Shown here: one piece after another, positions 24,401 through 33,578 of the stretch | How the letters are laid out: every line of letters starts with the position of its first letter | How positions within the stretch are numbered: the stretch's first letter is position 1 | Assembly: GCF_036588685.1 (NCBI RefSeq) | Contig: NC_086381.1 | Location: 69,075,436 to 69,139,435 of the forward strand | Direction of reading: 5' to 3' | Source: Mytilus trossulus | Taxonomy: Eukaryota; Mollusca; Bivalvia; Mytilida; Mytilidae | Length of the DNA stretch: 64,000 nucleotides | Notes under the pieces: generated by a model | The model's database searches: none | What the model was told of the DNA's origin: nothing | What the model saw: only the letters and a program-made list of their open reading frames with translations | Translations under genes and position numbers: made by a program

Positions 24401-27400
24401 TAAGTTTCACCCTCTCTCTCTCTCTCTAATATTCAACACTCTAATTCTGACTGTTTATGCATTGTTTTGGGTTGGTTTTTTTTCTATTTTTTTGGGGTGG
24501 GGTGGAGTGGGGGCGTTTTGTTTGACACATTCATAGCAATGTATATATTACCGAACCAAGCATTATTCAATCGATTGCGACTGGCTAATCTATTATTGAT
24601 GGAGAGTAGCAATCTATACATTAGCAGGTATCATACCTCAATGAGTCTACACATTAACACGCTATATGTGATCTGTAAACACCGTTGTATTTTGGAGTAT
24701 TGTGCCAAATGTAGCCGGTGGTCTTTATTCTTACTAGAAAATTACATAATCACCTCCGGAACTCAAAGTCGAAAGCTCTGTGTTCGTAGTAAGCGCACTA
24801 ATGGACAGAGCCAAAAAAGCTCCAATAGTTTAACCAATAGCAACTGAGTATACATTTACTAATTATGAGTAGTTTAGAGAGTTACGGTAACCAAGAATTC
24901 CCAAATCATCATTGTAAAGTAAAATTACAAAACATATCGACCTCCAAGAAATTCAAAAAGAAAAAAAGTGGCAATGATCTGACTCTACATGGTTTAATAT
25001 AATGCATCGAAATTCAGATATAAAATCATAAACTCATGATGAAGTACAATGTTAACGGGCACGATTGATGCTTTTTTGGGGGAGGCGGGGATGTATTGAC
25101 TCTAGCAGGACAAACGTTCCGCAACAATCATATTATTGCAAGAAAGAAATTCAATCTGAAATGAAAACTCTTGCTACATAAATTTTCAAAAGACACAAAT
25201 TTCAACCAAAGTTTTAGAACTGGTTTTTGTGTCCCTGTGCTGAATGTCAAAGTTACAAAAGTGTCCGTGAAGACATGTTATATTGCAGGGTTTGCCACAT
25301 TTTTGACGAATCCTCTATTTCATCAGCCAAAAAAAAAAATGGCTTCCAGAGTTTTGGGGTTACTTCCTAAATAAGGCGATATGATTCCAAAGTAATAAAA
25401 GAGCACACATCAAAATGAGTCTTACGTAGACGAAACGCGCAGCTGTCGAAAATATAAAAAATCAATCCTGGTATCTATGATGAGTCAAAATACAACAAAA
25501 TGGATAATTCAAGTTGTCATATTTTTAACTTTCCTTTGGTTATATCTACAATCCAGCAGCGCCTGTATATACATTGCTCTCAGTTGGTACGATATTCCGT
25601 ATACTCAATATAGATTAACCGACCTATCTCTCGGTTATAATATAGAGGACCAAATCTTACACACCAATAATGTGTTTTGGCCATAGTTAACAAAGAACAA
25701 TTAATGTGCTGTATTATTTAACTAAAATATTGTACTTATAAAATTATCTATCATTGTTAAACATGTTAAATGTAGACTTGTCGGAAAAAGGTTTTTAATA
25801 AAGTAATTGATGTAACTTAATTTCAGACGATTTTCTGACCTTTCCTATTGTATTAATCCGAGGATTTTGGTACACAGGTAAGTAATTTTTATAGTCGTTC
25901 TACAAAATAGAGTGTCAGTCATTCGTTTTTGGGGTCATCTTATGGATATCAATTGCCGTTTGATATTTTAAAATACATATTGAATTGACAGAATTTCATT
26001 ACACAACACTATTTCTTGGTTCATGTGAAAAACCGAAATAATAAAATTACTCACAATACAAGTAAGTAGTCATTCGGATATGTTTGAAATTTGACCAATT
26101 TGTTGGGGAGGAAATCCTTGCGTTTTTGTTTTATGAACTTCATTTAAAAGTGTCAAAAGTCTTGCTGTCTATAAAAACACTTATTTATGTGTCTTATTTT
26201 AAGATTTAAAATGTTTTGTCAATTCTTTAGTGTAAAAAATGAGTTTCCATCAGAGTATATATATGGTTTTAGATCCAGTTATCTTATAAACACCACACAA
26301 AACCAAATTGATGAACACAATGTTTGTGTTGGATAAATTAAAGAGTAGTTATTCTTCAAGGTTATGATAATGATAGAGAAAAAAAGACAATTCGTAGTTC
26401 CGTTCGTTAATGCAAATTGAGACATATCAATGTAGTATACCAACTTCTTATCGATATGATGCCACTTCTATCTACTTCTCATCAGTATGATGCCACTTCT
26501 ATCTACTTTTACATATCAATGTTGTATACCAACTTCTCATTGATATGATGCCACTTCTATCTACTTCTCATCAATATGATGCCACTTCTATCTACTTTTA
26601 CATATCAATGTTGTATACCAACTTCGCATTGATATGATGCCACGTCTATCTACTTCTCATCAATATGATGCCACTTCTATCTACTTTCACATATAAATGT
26701 AGTATACCAACTTCTCATCGATATGATGCCACTTTTATCTACTTTTACATATCAATGTAGTACACCAACTTCTCATCGATATGATGCTATTTTTATCTTG
26801 AATATCAATTATATGGTCATTTTTATAAATTTTCTGTTTACAAAACTTTGAATTTTTCGAAAAACTAAGGATTTTCTTACCCCAGGAGTAGATTACCTTA
26901 TCCGTATTTGGCACAACTTTTTTGGAATTTTGGGTCCTCAATGCTCTTCAACTTTGTATTTATTTGGCTTTTTAACTATTTTGATCTGAGCGTCACTAAT
27001 GAGTCTTATGTAGACGAAACGCGCGTCTGGCGTATAAAATTATAATCCTGGTACTTTTGATAACTATCTACTTTTACATATCAATGTTGTATACCAACTT
27101 CTCATTGATATGATGCCACGTCTATCTACTTCTCATCAATATGATGCCACTTCTATCTACTTTTACATATCAATGTAGTATACCAACTTATCGTCGATAT
27201 GATGCCACTCCTATCTACTTCTCATCAATATGATGCCACTTCTATCTACTTCTCATCAATATGATGCCACTTCTATCTACTTTACATATCAATGTTGTAT
27301 ACCAACTTCTCATTGATATGATGCCACGTCTATCTACTTCTCATCAATATGATGCCACTTCTATCTACTTTTACATATCAATGTAGTATACCAACTTATC

Positions 27401-30400
27401 GTCGATATGATGCCACTCCTATCTACTTCTCATCAATATGATGCCACTTCTATCTACTTCTCATCAATATGATGCCACTTCTATCTACTTTTACATATCA
27501 ATGTTGTATACCAACTTCTCATTGATATGATGCCACTTCTATCTACTTTTCTTTAAACTTCATAAACTAAAGTTGTTTTGTGTTTGAGATGCTATAAATT
27601 ATGATAACCGATCATAAAAGTGTAGGTATTTGTTAAGATGTTTAAATATGGATAACAGATCACAAAAGTGTAGGCATTTGTTAGGATTAGATGCTATAAA
27701 TAAGGATATCCGATCACAAAAGTGTAGGCATTTGTTAGGATGAGATGCTATAAATAAGGATAACCGATCACAAGATCTGGTATTTGCTGGGATGTTTAAA
27801 AGTTTCATGTCTAAACTAGGTCACAATGAGATGTTTATCGTTTCTAGTGATTGAATAATGCTTATCAATTAGGATCAGTTCTAAAATCATATACTTATAT
27901 AACCTATTTTGTTAATTTGGAATTTACAATTGTGCTTTTACACAGTTCAAAAATTTACTCTCAATCTAATTATTGTTTTAGTAACTTGTATCTTAAATAT
28001 AAATGCTTGAATGATTATATGATTTATTAAAAGGTTAGGTCCTTTAGACTTTTAGATAACGCTAACTGCTTTACATTCTGTTGGTAAAGTTATGTTGCTT
28101 TATTATAGTAAGTATTAGAAGAAGGTAGTACGTAGAACTCACTGAACGCAAGATAAAAGCTACTTGACTTTCTCGCACTTATTGCAATCATAATCCTTAC
28201 AAATCATATACAATTGAAATATGATTAATCCGAACCTTCTTAAAATCTTGTTTTCATGTTATGGTATTTGTACCGACGTGTTTCCTTTAATTATATGTAT
28301 TATATATTGGAGTAAGTCTATCTTACACAATCATCAGTCATGTTAAGCTCTACTAGAAAACATGAGAAATGCATTAAATAGTAAATAACGGCTTTGAAAA
28401 TTTTGATATTAAGGCTTTCAAATTCTTGGTGACTTATTATTTCTTGAATGACTAATAACTTTATATTTATTAATTCTATATCTTTTCAAAGCTATAATTT
28501 GATATTTCCTGAGTTATTTGCACCAACTTGATTACAAATCTCGATTTACTATTATAAGAAAGAATCAAAACAAAAAAATAGATTTTTTGTTTATTTCTAC
28601 ATAACCAACTAAACAATGATAAAGTGTAATGCCACTTGACTTGTCATTTTTAGTCGTTGAGGTAACTGCTGTGCATTTGACATATGATGTTGATGGTGAT
28701 AATGATTTTTTTTTGTTATAATAACTGCACATCTGTAGATTTTTAACTAGCCATTATGCGTCAAATGGCCATCGCATATCATCGAACGGACCATCACACT
28801 TCGGAATTGACCATAGCACTTCAGCATGATTTCGCACATGAACCCTTTGAGTCCTTCATGTATACATGAATAATTTATGTTCATATTTAATATTCCTCTA
28901 TGTATTTGATTGACAGCTCATTTATTCAAAATAAGTGAAATACTTCTATGATAAACTGGAATTCGCTTGTATTTAATGATTTGTACTAGTCCGTCGAGAT
29001 CCAGCAAATATCTATGAATGAGTAAAAATAACTTTTAGAAATGATTCAAACATCATAAATTCGAATTTTAACCAACTACAAAATAAGGATTCCAGTAAAC
29101 ATAGATAGCTTTTCAATGATCGATTTGCGCTACTTTACATGGATTGAATTATGTTTTGTCATGTACAGTGCGTTATGAATTGTTTTCGATTGTTACAATT
29201 AAATTCAACAGGGAAATATAATGTTTCTATTGTTGTTATCAATTTAATCAATGTTTATGAACGTATCAAAATCTGCTACAGAACGCACAATATGTTTATA
29301 TTATTCTTATATTTGTTTGAAAGTTTATCGAGCTGAAGTAGCAATGTATCGGTTAAAACAAGATGCTAATTGGCAAAATAAAAAGACATACTGTTATTGT
29401 TTAAATAATACAGTTAGCATTTGTATACACAATCATTAAATCATCAAAGTAGAAAGTTTGTGTTTAACATCACTATACGACTGTTAACTACGGAAGCGTA
29501 TTAGCGCCACACAATTTTTTCTTCTTCCTATCTTTGCGTTATAATGCAAACCTTTGTATTTTTTATTTCAAATTCAAAGGAAACAGCAGTAATTAATGGA
29601 GGAGACTGTATATATTACAATTTATCACCTTTGAAGGCATTGCAATGTAAAATGCTTGAATAATTAGAACATATCATAGACTAATAATGAGCAGAATAAT
29701 ATAAGAAGATGTGATATGAGCGCCAATAAGAAAACTCTGCATCTAAGTCACTATTCGTAAAAGTAAACCATCGTATGGTGTTTAACTAGGATCATTGGCT
29801 CACAAGCAACAGCAAACTATAAAGGCCCCAAAAACGATATCCATGTTATTACTCATCTCCCATGAATTTACGAGAGTACACCTGACAGTATATCACATTA
29901 ATGAAATATGCGCAACATTAATGTTTCGGTATGACAGTTTCTCCATCGGAACAGCCATTTCACAAAGTTTTAACGGCCATGAGGCCACACTTGATAATAT
30001 TTTGGTTTGTACAAGTCCTACCCATCACCGAGACAATGGGAAGGTGGGTCGTCAATTTCTAATATTATTTTTTTTGGCAAAAAGAAATCTAAGTTTCAGA
30101 TGTTCATAAGTCTGCAAGCCTATCTGAAGGAAATTTCACATCAGGACAATAAAAGATTTTGAGTAGGTAGCTTTTTTCTGTGTATGTAGAATTAGGGCAA
30201 ACACACCTATTCTTTGTTATTGCCTGGTAGTGACTATCAATGTAATCCAAACATTAATCTCAATCAACATTTAGATCCCCTGTATACATTAAAAGTCATA
30301 TCGCAGCGAACTTACTACATAAGTAGATCCCCTGTATACATTGTAAGTCATATCGCAGTGGAGATACTACATTATTTTGCAATCTCTGATCATAAAACTG

Positions 30401-33400
30401 CTTGGTCTGGTAAGTAAAGAATAACTGTAGAAAGATTTTAGATTAGAAAAAACTGAAAACGTTGGCAACAAATTGTTCCAATCAGTGGCGAATCCAGAAC
30501 TTCTTGTAAAACGGGGGGGGGGGGGGCACTGACTGTCCTAAGGGGTCTGCTTCAGTCACTCTTCAGTGGTTCCCTATATAAGCAACCAAATTTTTTCCAC
30601 GAAAGGGGCGAGGTGGGATGACCAGGCAAAATCTAATTGCTAAAATAAAGAGGACAAATCCGATAATCTACGGGATTGAAGGACATTTACTAGGTTTGGA
30701 TTATTAACCAATCAATAAACTTTGATTATTCACGTCTCGTAATATCTTCCAATCAGATAGTAAGAAGCATTCACGCACTGACTGTCCATCGTTCAATTCT
30801 TAATATCGATAACAACTATAATTGACCTTCATTATTACCACAGTGCAGATATAATGATTCAAATCATTTTACAGTTATCTGAAGTTGGAGAAAACTGTGT
30901 TGTATTTCATAAGCTTGGTCTTCGTAAAAGGTAGATTTGACTTTTTCAAATTGGGTATACCTAGCAACGCGTATCTCCTTTCTGATGCGGTATTTTAAAA
31001 TGAATTCCATTTAATAAATATTTTGGCTTAAAAAAGACATAAATAAAAAATTCCGTGAAACTGTTGCATCGTCTTTAGAATCTCAACCATGTGACTTCAT
31101 ATTAATACTCACGGTGTCAAACATAAACACTAGACGTATTTATACCTTTCGTACACCTCGGGATGGTTTCAATGTTGAAACAGATAAGATTTTGAGGCTA
31201 AAAATGTGACTTTCTCTTATTTTGTGAGAAATTACACACCAAAAAAATAATCGAAATCAAAATAGTGGCTTACATTTCTTAGTTACGGACTGGAGGAACG
31301 TGGAATCTAAACCTTCAAAATATTTTTCATCGTCTAATGATAATTATCGTTACAAACGAATTGCATTAGGATTATGCTTTATTGGCTGTTATATACCTTC
31401 TTCTCTTTTTTGTTCATGTTCTCATGGTGTTACATTTTACACTCTTTGTTTGTTCAAAGTGTGTAAACTTTATAACCATGAGTGCATGTGTCTGTAATTC
31501 CTCATTATCATATACAGAAATATCATGATGAGAGTAATAAAAACATCAATAAAAACTAACTTTCATAAACAATCCAATGATTAAAGACATAGTCATCATC
31601 CCCTTGAAAGAGGTAAAACAATAATTCAGGAATAAAGCTTTGTACACAGATATAATGCATATATTTGTTGAAAAGTTGTTACAAGTTCTTCATCAGTTCG
31701 TATTTAGGTCATTAGCGAAAATTATTTGATTTATCATGCAAACTGGGGGAATCATTAGTGGTAGGTCAATATTAGGTATGCAGTTGTATCTGGTGCAAGA
31801 AAATTGGTATCTTTAATTTTATTACTACCACTTGGTCGATGCCTCTGTTGGTGGACTATTAGTCCCCGAGGGTATCACCAGCCCAGTAGCCAGTACTTCG
31901 GTACTGGCATGAAAATACGGATTTTTTTTTTTGTGTTATTTAAATTTGCTGTTACAAAATATAAGAAATTATTATATATTAAGGAATGTATCTCCCTCAT
32001 GCAAAGCTCTCATTCCTTTCACGGATTTGGCTATACTTTTTGGACCTTTTGGATTATAGCTCTTCATCTTTTACATAAGTTTTGGATTTCAAATATTTTG
32101 GCCACGAGCATCACTGAAGAGACATGTATTGTCGAAATGCGCATCTGGTGCAAGACAATTGGTATCTTTAATTTTATTACTACCACTGGGTCGATGACTC
32201 TGGTGGTGGACTATTAGTCCCCGAGGGTATCACCAGCCCAGTAGCCAGTACTTCGGTACTGGCATTAACATACGGATTTTTATTTGGTGTAATTTAAATT
32301 TGCTGTTACAAAATATAAGAAATTGTTATATATTAAGGAATGTATCTCCCTCATGCAAAGCTCTGATTCCTTTCACGGATTTGGCTATACTTTTTGGACC
32401 TTTTGGATTATAGCTCTTCATCTTTTATAAAAGTTTTGGATTTAAAATACTTTGGCCACGAGCATCACTGAAGAGACATGTTTTGTCGAAATGCGCATCT
32501 GGTGCAAGAAAATTGGTATCTTTAATTTTATTTGTATAAGAATGCACATGTCATTTCCATGGAGATTGATTGGGCTGCCTTCTGTCGTCGGTCTTTAACT
32601 TTGAATAGTTTGCATAACTCACATTTTAGTTACGTATTGGTGTTTTATCTTCAAACATTTGTATTTTACGTTCAAATTAACAAAAAGGCGAGACATATAC
32701 CTATCTGTGTGTTATCAATTTATCTGTTTCATATATTATAACTAATTACAATAGTTATTAACGAAATTAATCATTTTGTTTTGTTATTGCCTCAAATGCA
32801 ACCCAAAACCTTCTATCATATGAATTGGATAATATTTATTTCAATAAAAAAAAATATAATTGTAATACATTGCATTGTGTAATCTATTTCCTTTTCGTAT
32901 AATAGATAAGATTTTTTCCCGTTTTAGATTATTTAATGTCCGGTACATCACAAGCTGTAAATAACCTCTTGAAAACTTTAGGCGATACTACGGGTGCATC
33001 AGCTACAGAATCAGATATAGCAACATTAACAACCGTTGAATTCACAACAGCCACGAAGATAACTCAAAACATTCAACATATCACTAGTGTAGCGATCACC
33101 GAAAACACGTCACCGGAAGTCAATTATGGACTCGCATCTCTAGAAGAAACGACACATTCATTACTGAATGGTAACCTGGTGACGTCAAGCTCTTCTTTGG
33201 CATGCTTATGTTCTTGCGTCGCTGGAATGAATATCGACTTGGAAACTAGGTTAAAGGAACTCAAATTAGCTATAGCCGTTAATAAAACAGCTCTGTCGTC
33301 TTATCGGAGAAGATTGGTCAGTGCAGACGATAATAGCCGAACAGCTTCTTATCTTGGTTATTTTGCAGGCACGATTTTAAGTTTGGTGCTCCTTTTTATT

Positions 33401-33472
33401 TTGCTCATTGATATGTCATCCTTTGCCAAACATATTAAATGTATTCAGCGTCAATCTAAAAGGATGAAATAA
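18346..33472 (+). CDS. Single-pass membrane glycoprotein, uncharacterised family
   Basis: Nine certain or likely exons plus one tentative: 18346-18403, 20038-20231, 20504-20664, 22721-22875, 23271-23344, 23665-23838, 24282-24399, 25827-25877, 30359-30409 (tentative), 32928-33472. Phases agree throughout and the total is 526 aa (509 without exon 9). Layout: signal peptide MKRNIILLCLLWKYSDVVSG; an ectodomain of about 330 aa with N-glycosylation sites and few Cys; a Thr/Ser-rich stalk; CLCSC; a short amphipathic stretch LETRLKELKLAIAVNKTALS; a TM helix (YFAGTILSLVLLFILLIDMS); and a short basic tail. I recall this Cys-TM ending from lineage-expanded bivalve proteins of unknown role, but cannot name a domain. 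The function is unknown; cell-surface location is inferred. Confidence 0.8.
18570..19064 (+). mobile_element. LINE 3' end with (TTATC)n tail
   Basis: 18624-18875 reads CL-stop-CNNGDIEDELHFLLKC and continues to KGT-stop, matching the C..C...EDE.HFL..C motif at the end of LINE ORF2 proteins. One TGA interrupts it. The untranslated tail ends AATAAAGTTATC and a pentanucleotide run (19031-19064), as expected for target-primed insertion. It lies in intron 1 of the membrane-protein gene. Confidence 0.82.
20038..20231 (+). CDS. Membrane glycoprotein exon 2
   Basis: Acceptor TTTTATTTTAG; donor CATGAG|GTAATT; 194 nt. Encodes EVNKIYNLMVLNEETN and YEVIAHGNFRSALVDDWFL. Confidence 0.8.
20504..20664 (+). 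CDS. Membrane glycoprotein exon 3
   Basis: Acceptor TTTCTTATTAG; donor ATGGAA|GTAAGT; 161 nt. Encodes VALLLFNGVGDLHFWMIFN and SWMTPERLIATSS. The LFNG and W..xxRLI..SS pattern recalls repeated ectodomain units of other molluscan proteins (memory only). Confidence 0.8.
20716..20925 (-). repeat. SINE-like repeat copy 1 (GACGAAACGCGCGTCTGG family)
   Basis: Plus strand shows ATACCAGGATTGC, CCAGACGCGCGTTTCGTC, AAGAGCATTGAGG and a CCTCAGAAA-like end. Lies in intron 3 of the membrane glycoprotein. Confidence 0.8.
21450..21655 (+). repeat. SINE-like repeat copy 2
   Basis: Runs from CTAAGGCTTTTCTACCTCAGG through TGGCCCTTTTAAAC and GAGCGTCACTGATGAGTC to TGTAGACGAAACGCGCG and CTATGATGAGTTTATT. One of the most complete copies here. 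Confidence 0.82.
21928..22115 (-). repeat. SINE-like repeat copy 3
   Basis: Reverse copy with CCAGACGTGCGTTTCGTC and AAGAGCATGGAGGACC, ending at ACGGCCAAGGTAATC. Confidence 0.8.
22721..22875 (+). CDS. Membrane glycoprotein exon 4
   Basis: Acceptor TTATTTTCAG; donor TTATCAG|GTATGA; 155 nt. Encodes TPGYQFVLCPVLPTPPCWFA then NNSNS and MNSSDS sequons. The two Cys could pair. Confidence 0.8.
23271..23344 (+). CDS. Membrane glycoprotein exon 5
   Basis: Acceptor CTTGTTTCAG; donor GTTGAG|GTAAGT; 74 nt. Encodes ENQNAGPYQTVLIKSFQYSG. Confidence 0.8.
23425..23535 (-). repeat. SINE-like repeat copy 4, truncated
   Basis: ATAAACTCATTATAGATACC then CCAGACACGCGTGTCGTC and ACTCATCAGTGACGCTC; only the 3' half is kept. 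Confidence 0.78.
23665..23838 (+). CDS. Membrane glycoprotein exon 6
   Basis: Acceptor TTTATTTACAG; donor GTAACG|GTAAGG; 174 nt, exactly 58 codons. Encodes IDLVLDFGPDPVYISEIEV and EDFTLEYSIDDCS. The pattern suggests beta strands. Confidence 0.82.
24282..24399 (+). CDS. Membrane glycoprotein exon 7
   Basis: Acceptor TGTTCTGCAG; donor CCAGAAG|GTAAGT; 118 nt. Encodes IFKTSVINRIETLLVRCLW and SLTVNIFSPSPE. Confidence 0.8.
25408..25485 (+). repeat. SINE-like repeat copy 5, truncated
   Basis: AATGAGTCTTACGTAGACGA AACGCGCAGC, then TCCTGGTATCTATGATGAG. Confidence 0.72.
25545..25605 (+). pseudogene. Short RT relic fragment
   Basis: ATCCAGCAGCGCCTGTATAT then GGTACGATATTCC matches the 2570-2630 part of the RT relic. 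About 60 bp only. Confidence 0.6.
25827..25877 (+). CDS. Membrane glycoprotein exon 8
   Basis: Acceptor TTAATTTCAG; donor TACACAG|GTAAGT; 51 nt, phase 1 in and out. Encodes DDFLTFPIVLIRGFWYT. Confidence 0.72.
26415..26810. repeat. Minisatellite, first block
   Basis: Compound unit built from ACATATCAATGTAGTATACC, AACTTCTCATCGATATGATG and CCACTTCTATCTACTT, alternately about 60 and 90 bp. It is cut off from the second block by a SINE-like copy. Confidence 0.88.
26866..27065 (+). repeat. SINE-like repeat copy 6, inserted in the minisatellite
   Basis: CTAAGGATTTTCTTACCCC... to GTAGACGAAACGCGCGTCTGG and TCCTGGTACTTTTGATAA. Minisatellite sequence resumes right after it, so the insertion post-dates array growth. 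Confidence 0.82.
27066..27550. repeat. Minisatellite, second block
   Basis: Same unit as 26415-26810, with a higher-order repeat: 27066-27290 and 27290-27480 are nearly the same string of subunits. Confidence 0.88.
27598..27800. repeat. About four units of a 58-bp tandem repeat
   Basis: GGATAACCGATCACAAAAGT then GTAGGCATTTGTTAGGATGA recurs at about 27601, 27650, 27705 and 27760 with small changes. Confidence 0.8.
29695..29835 (-). repeat. SINE/3'-UTR-type repeat
   Basis: ATAAGAAGATGTGATATGAG then AATAAGAAAACTCTGCATC, TTGGCTCACAAGCAACAGC, ACTATAAAGGCCCC. In intron 8 of the membrane glycoprotein. Confidence 0.68.
30270..30360 (+). repeat. 52-bp tandem duplication at exon 9 acceptor
   Basis: AGATCCCCTGTATACATT then AGTCATATCGCAG occurs at 30273-30306 and 30325-30358. 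Both copies end in a CGCAG acceptor; only the second leads into the candidate exon. Confidence 0.85.
30359..30409 (+). CDS. Membrane glycoprotein exon 9 (tentative)
   Basis: Acceptor CATATCGCAG with a poor pyrimidine tract; strong donor TGGTCTG|GTAAGT; 51 nt, phase 1 in and out, so it can be skipped without loss of frame. Encodes VEILHYFAISDHKTAWS. The acceptor lies in a 52-bp tandem duplication. It could be absent, or begin further upstream in the open frame. Confidence 0.45.
30485..30610. repeat. G-run repeat, copy
   Basis: CAGTGGCGAATCCAGAAC, a run of about 14 G, then AGTGGTTCCCTATATAAGC. Same family as 49955-50105 and 50995-51150. Confidence 0.65.
31785..32535 (+). repeat. Two tandem units of about 354 bp (CCAGTAGCCAGTACTTCGGTACTGG family)
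   Basis: TCTGGTGCAAGAAAATTGG recurs at 31789, 32144 and 32498. Each unit contains a perfect hairpin CCAGTACTTCGGTACTGG and TTTTGGACCTTTTGGATTATAG. The units are about 95% alike. Confidence 0.88.
32928..33472 (+). CDS. Membrane glycoprotein exon 10 (stalk, TM, tail, stop)
   Basis: Acceptor CCCGTTTTAG; 545 nt ending in TAA at 33470-33472. The first 90 residues are rich in Thr, Ser and Ala with few hydrophobics, a likely O-glycosylated stalk. Then come CLCSC, a charged segment with NKT and YRRR, one hydrophobic helix and the tail KHIKCIQRQSKRMK. The polyadenylation signal AATAAA follows at 33551. Confidence 0.85.
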
Positions 33473-33550
33473 ACTTTTTATCTGTTATTTCTAAACATGC
33501 AAAATTGTTATGTCTTGCTGATAGATATATAACGTTATGATTTTTCTGTA

Positions 33551-33556
33551 AATAAA
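33551..33556 (+). terminator. Polyadenylation signal
   Basis: AATAAA 79 bp after the stop of the membrane glycoprotein, followed by TATTATATTTG. Position is typical of a short 3' UTR. Confidence 0.6.
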
Positions 33557-33578
33557 AGTATGCCATTTAAGTCTATTA

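Noticed and set aside
24467..24847. 126-aa plus-strand frame after membrane-protein exon 7
   Set aside because: It lies in the intron, begins with a low-complexity FFFYFFGVGWSGG stretch and has no homology or splice support.
28654..28661. 8-nt microexon TTTTTAG|TCGTTGAG|GTAACT between membrane-protein exons 8 and 9
   Set aside because: It would end in phase 0, which fits neither exon 9 nor exon 10, and chance occurrence is likely.
32532..32741. 69-aa plus-strand frame before exon 10
   Set aside because: Intronic, starts in repeat sequence, low-complexity hydrophobic, no splice sites in the right phase.
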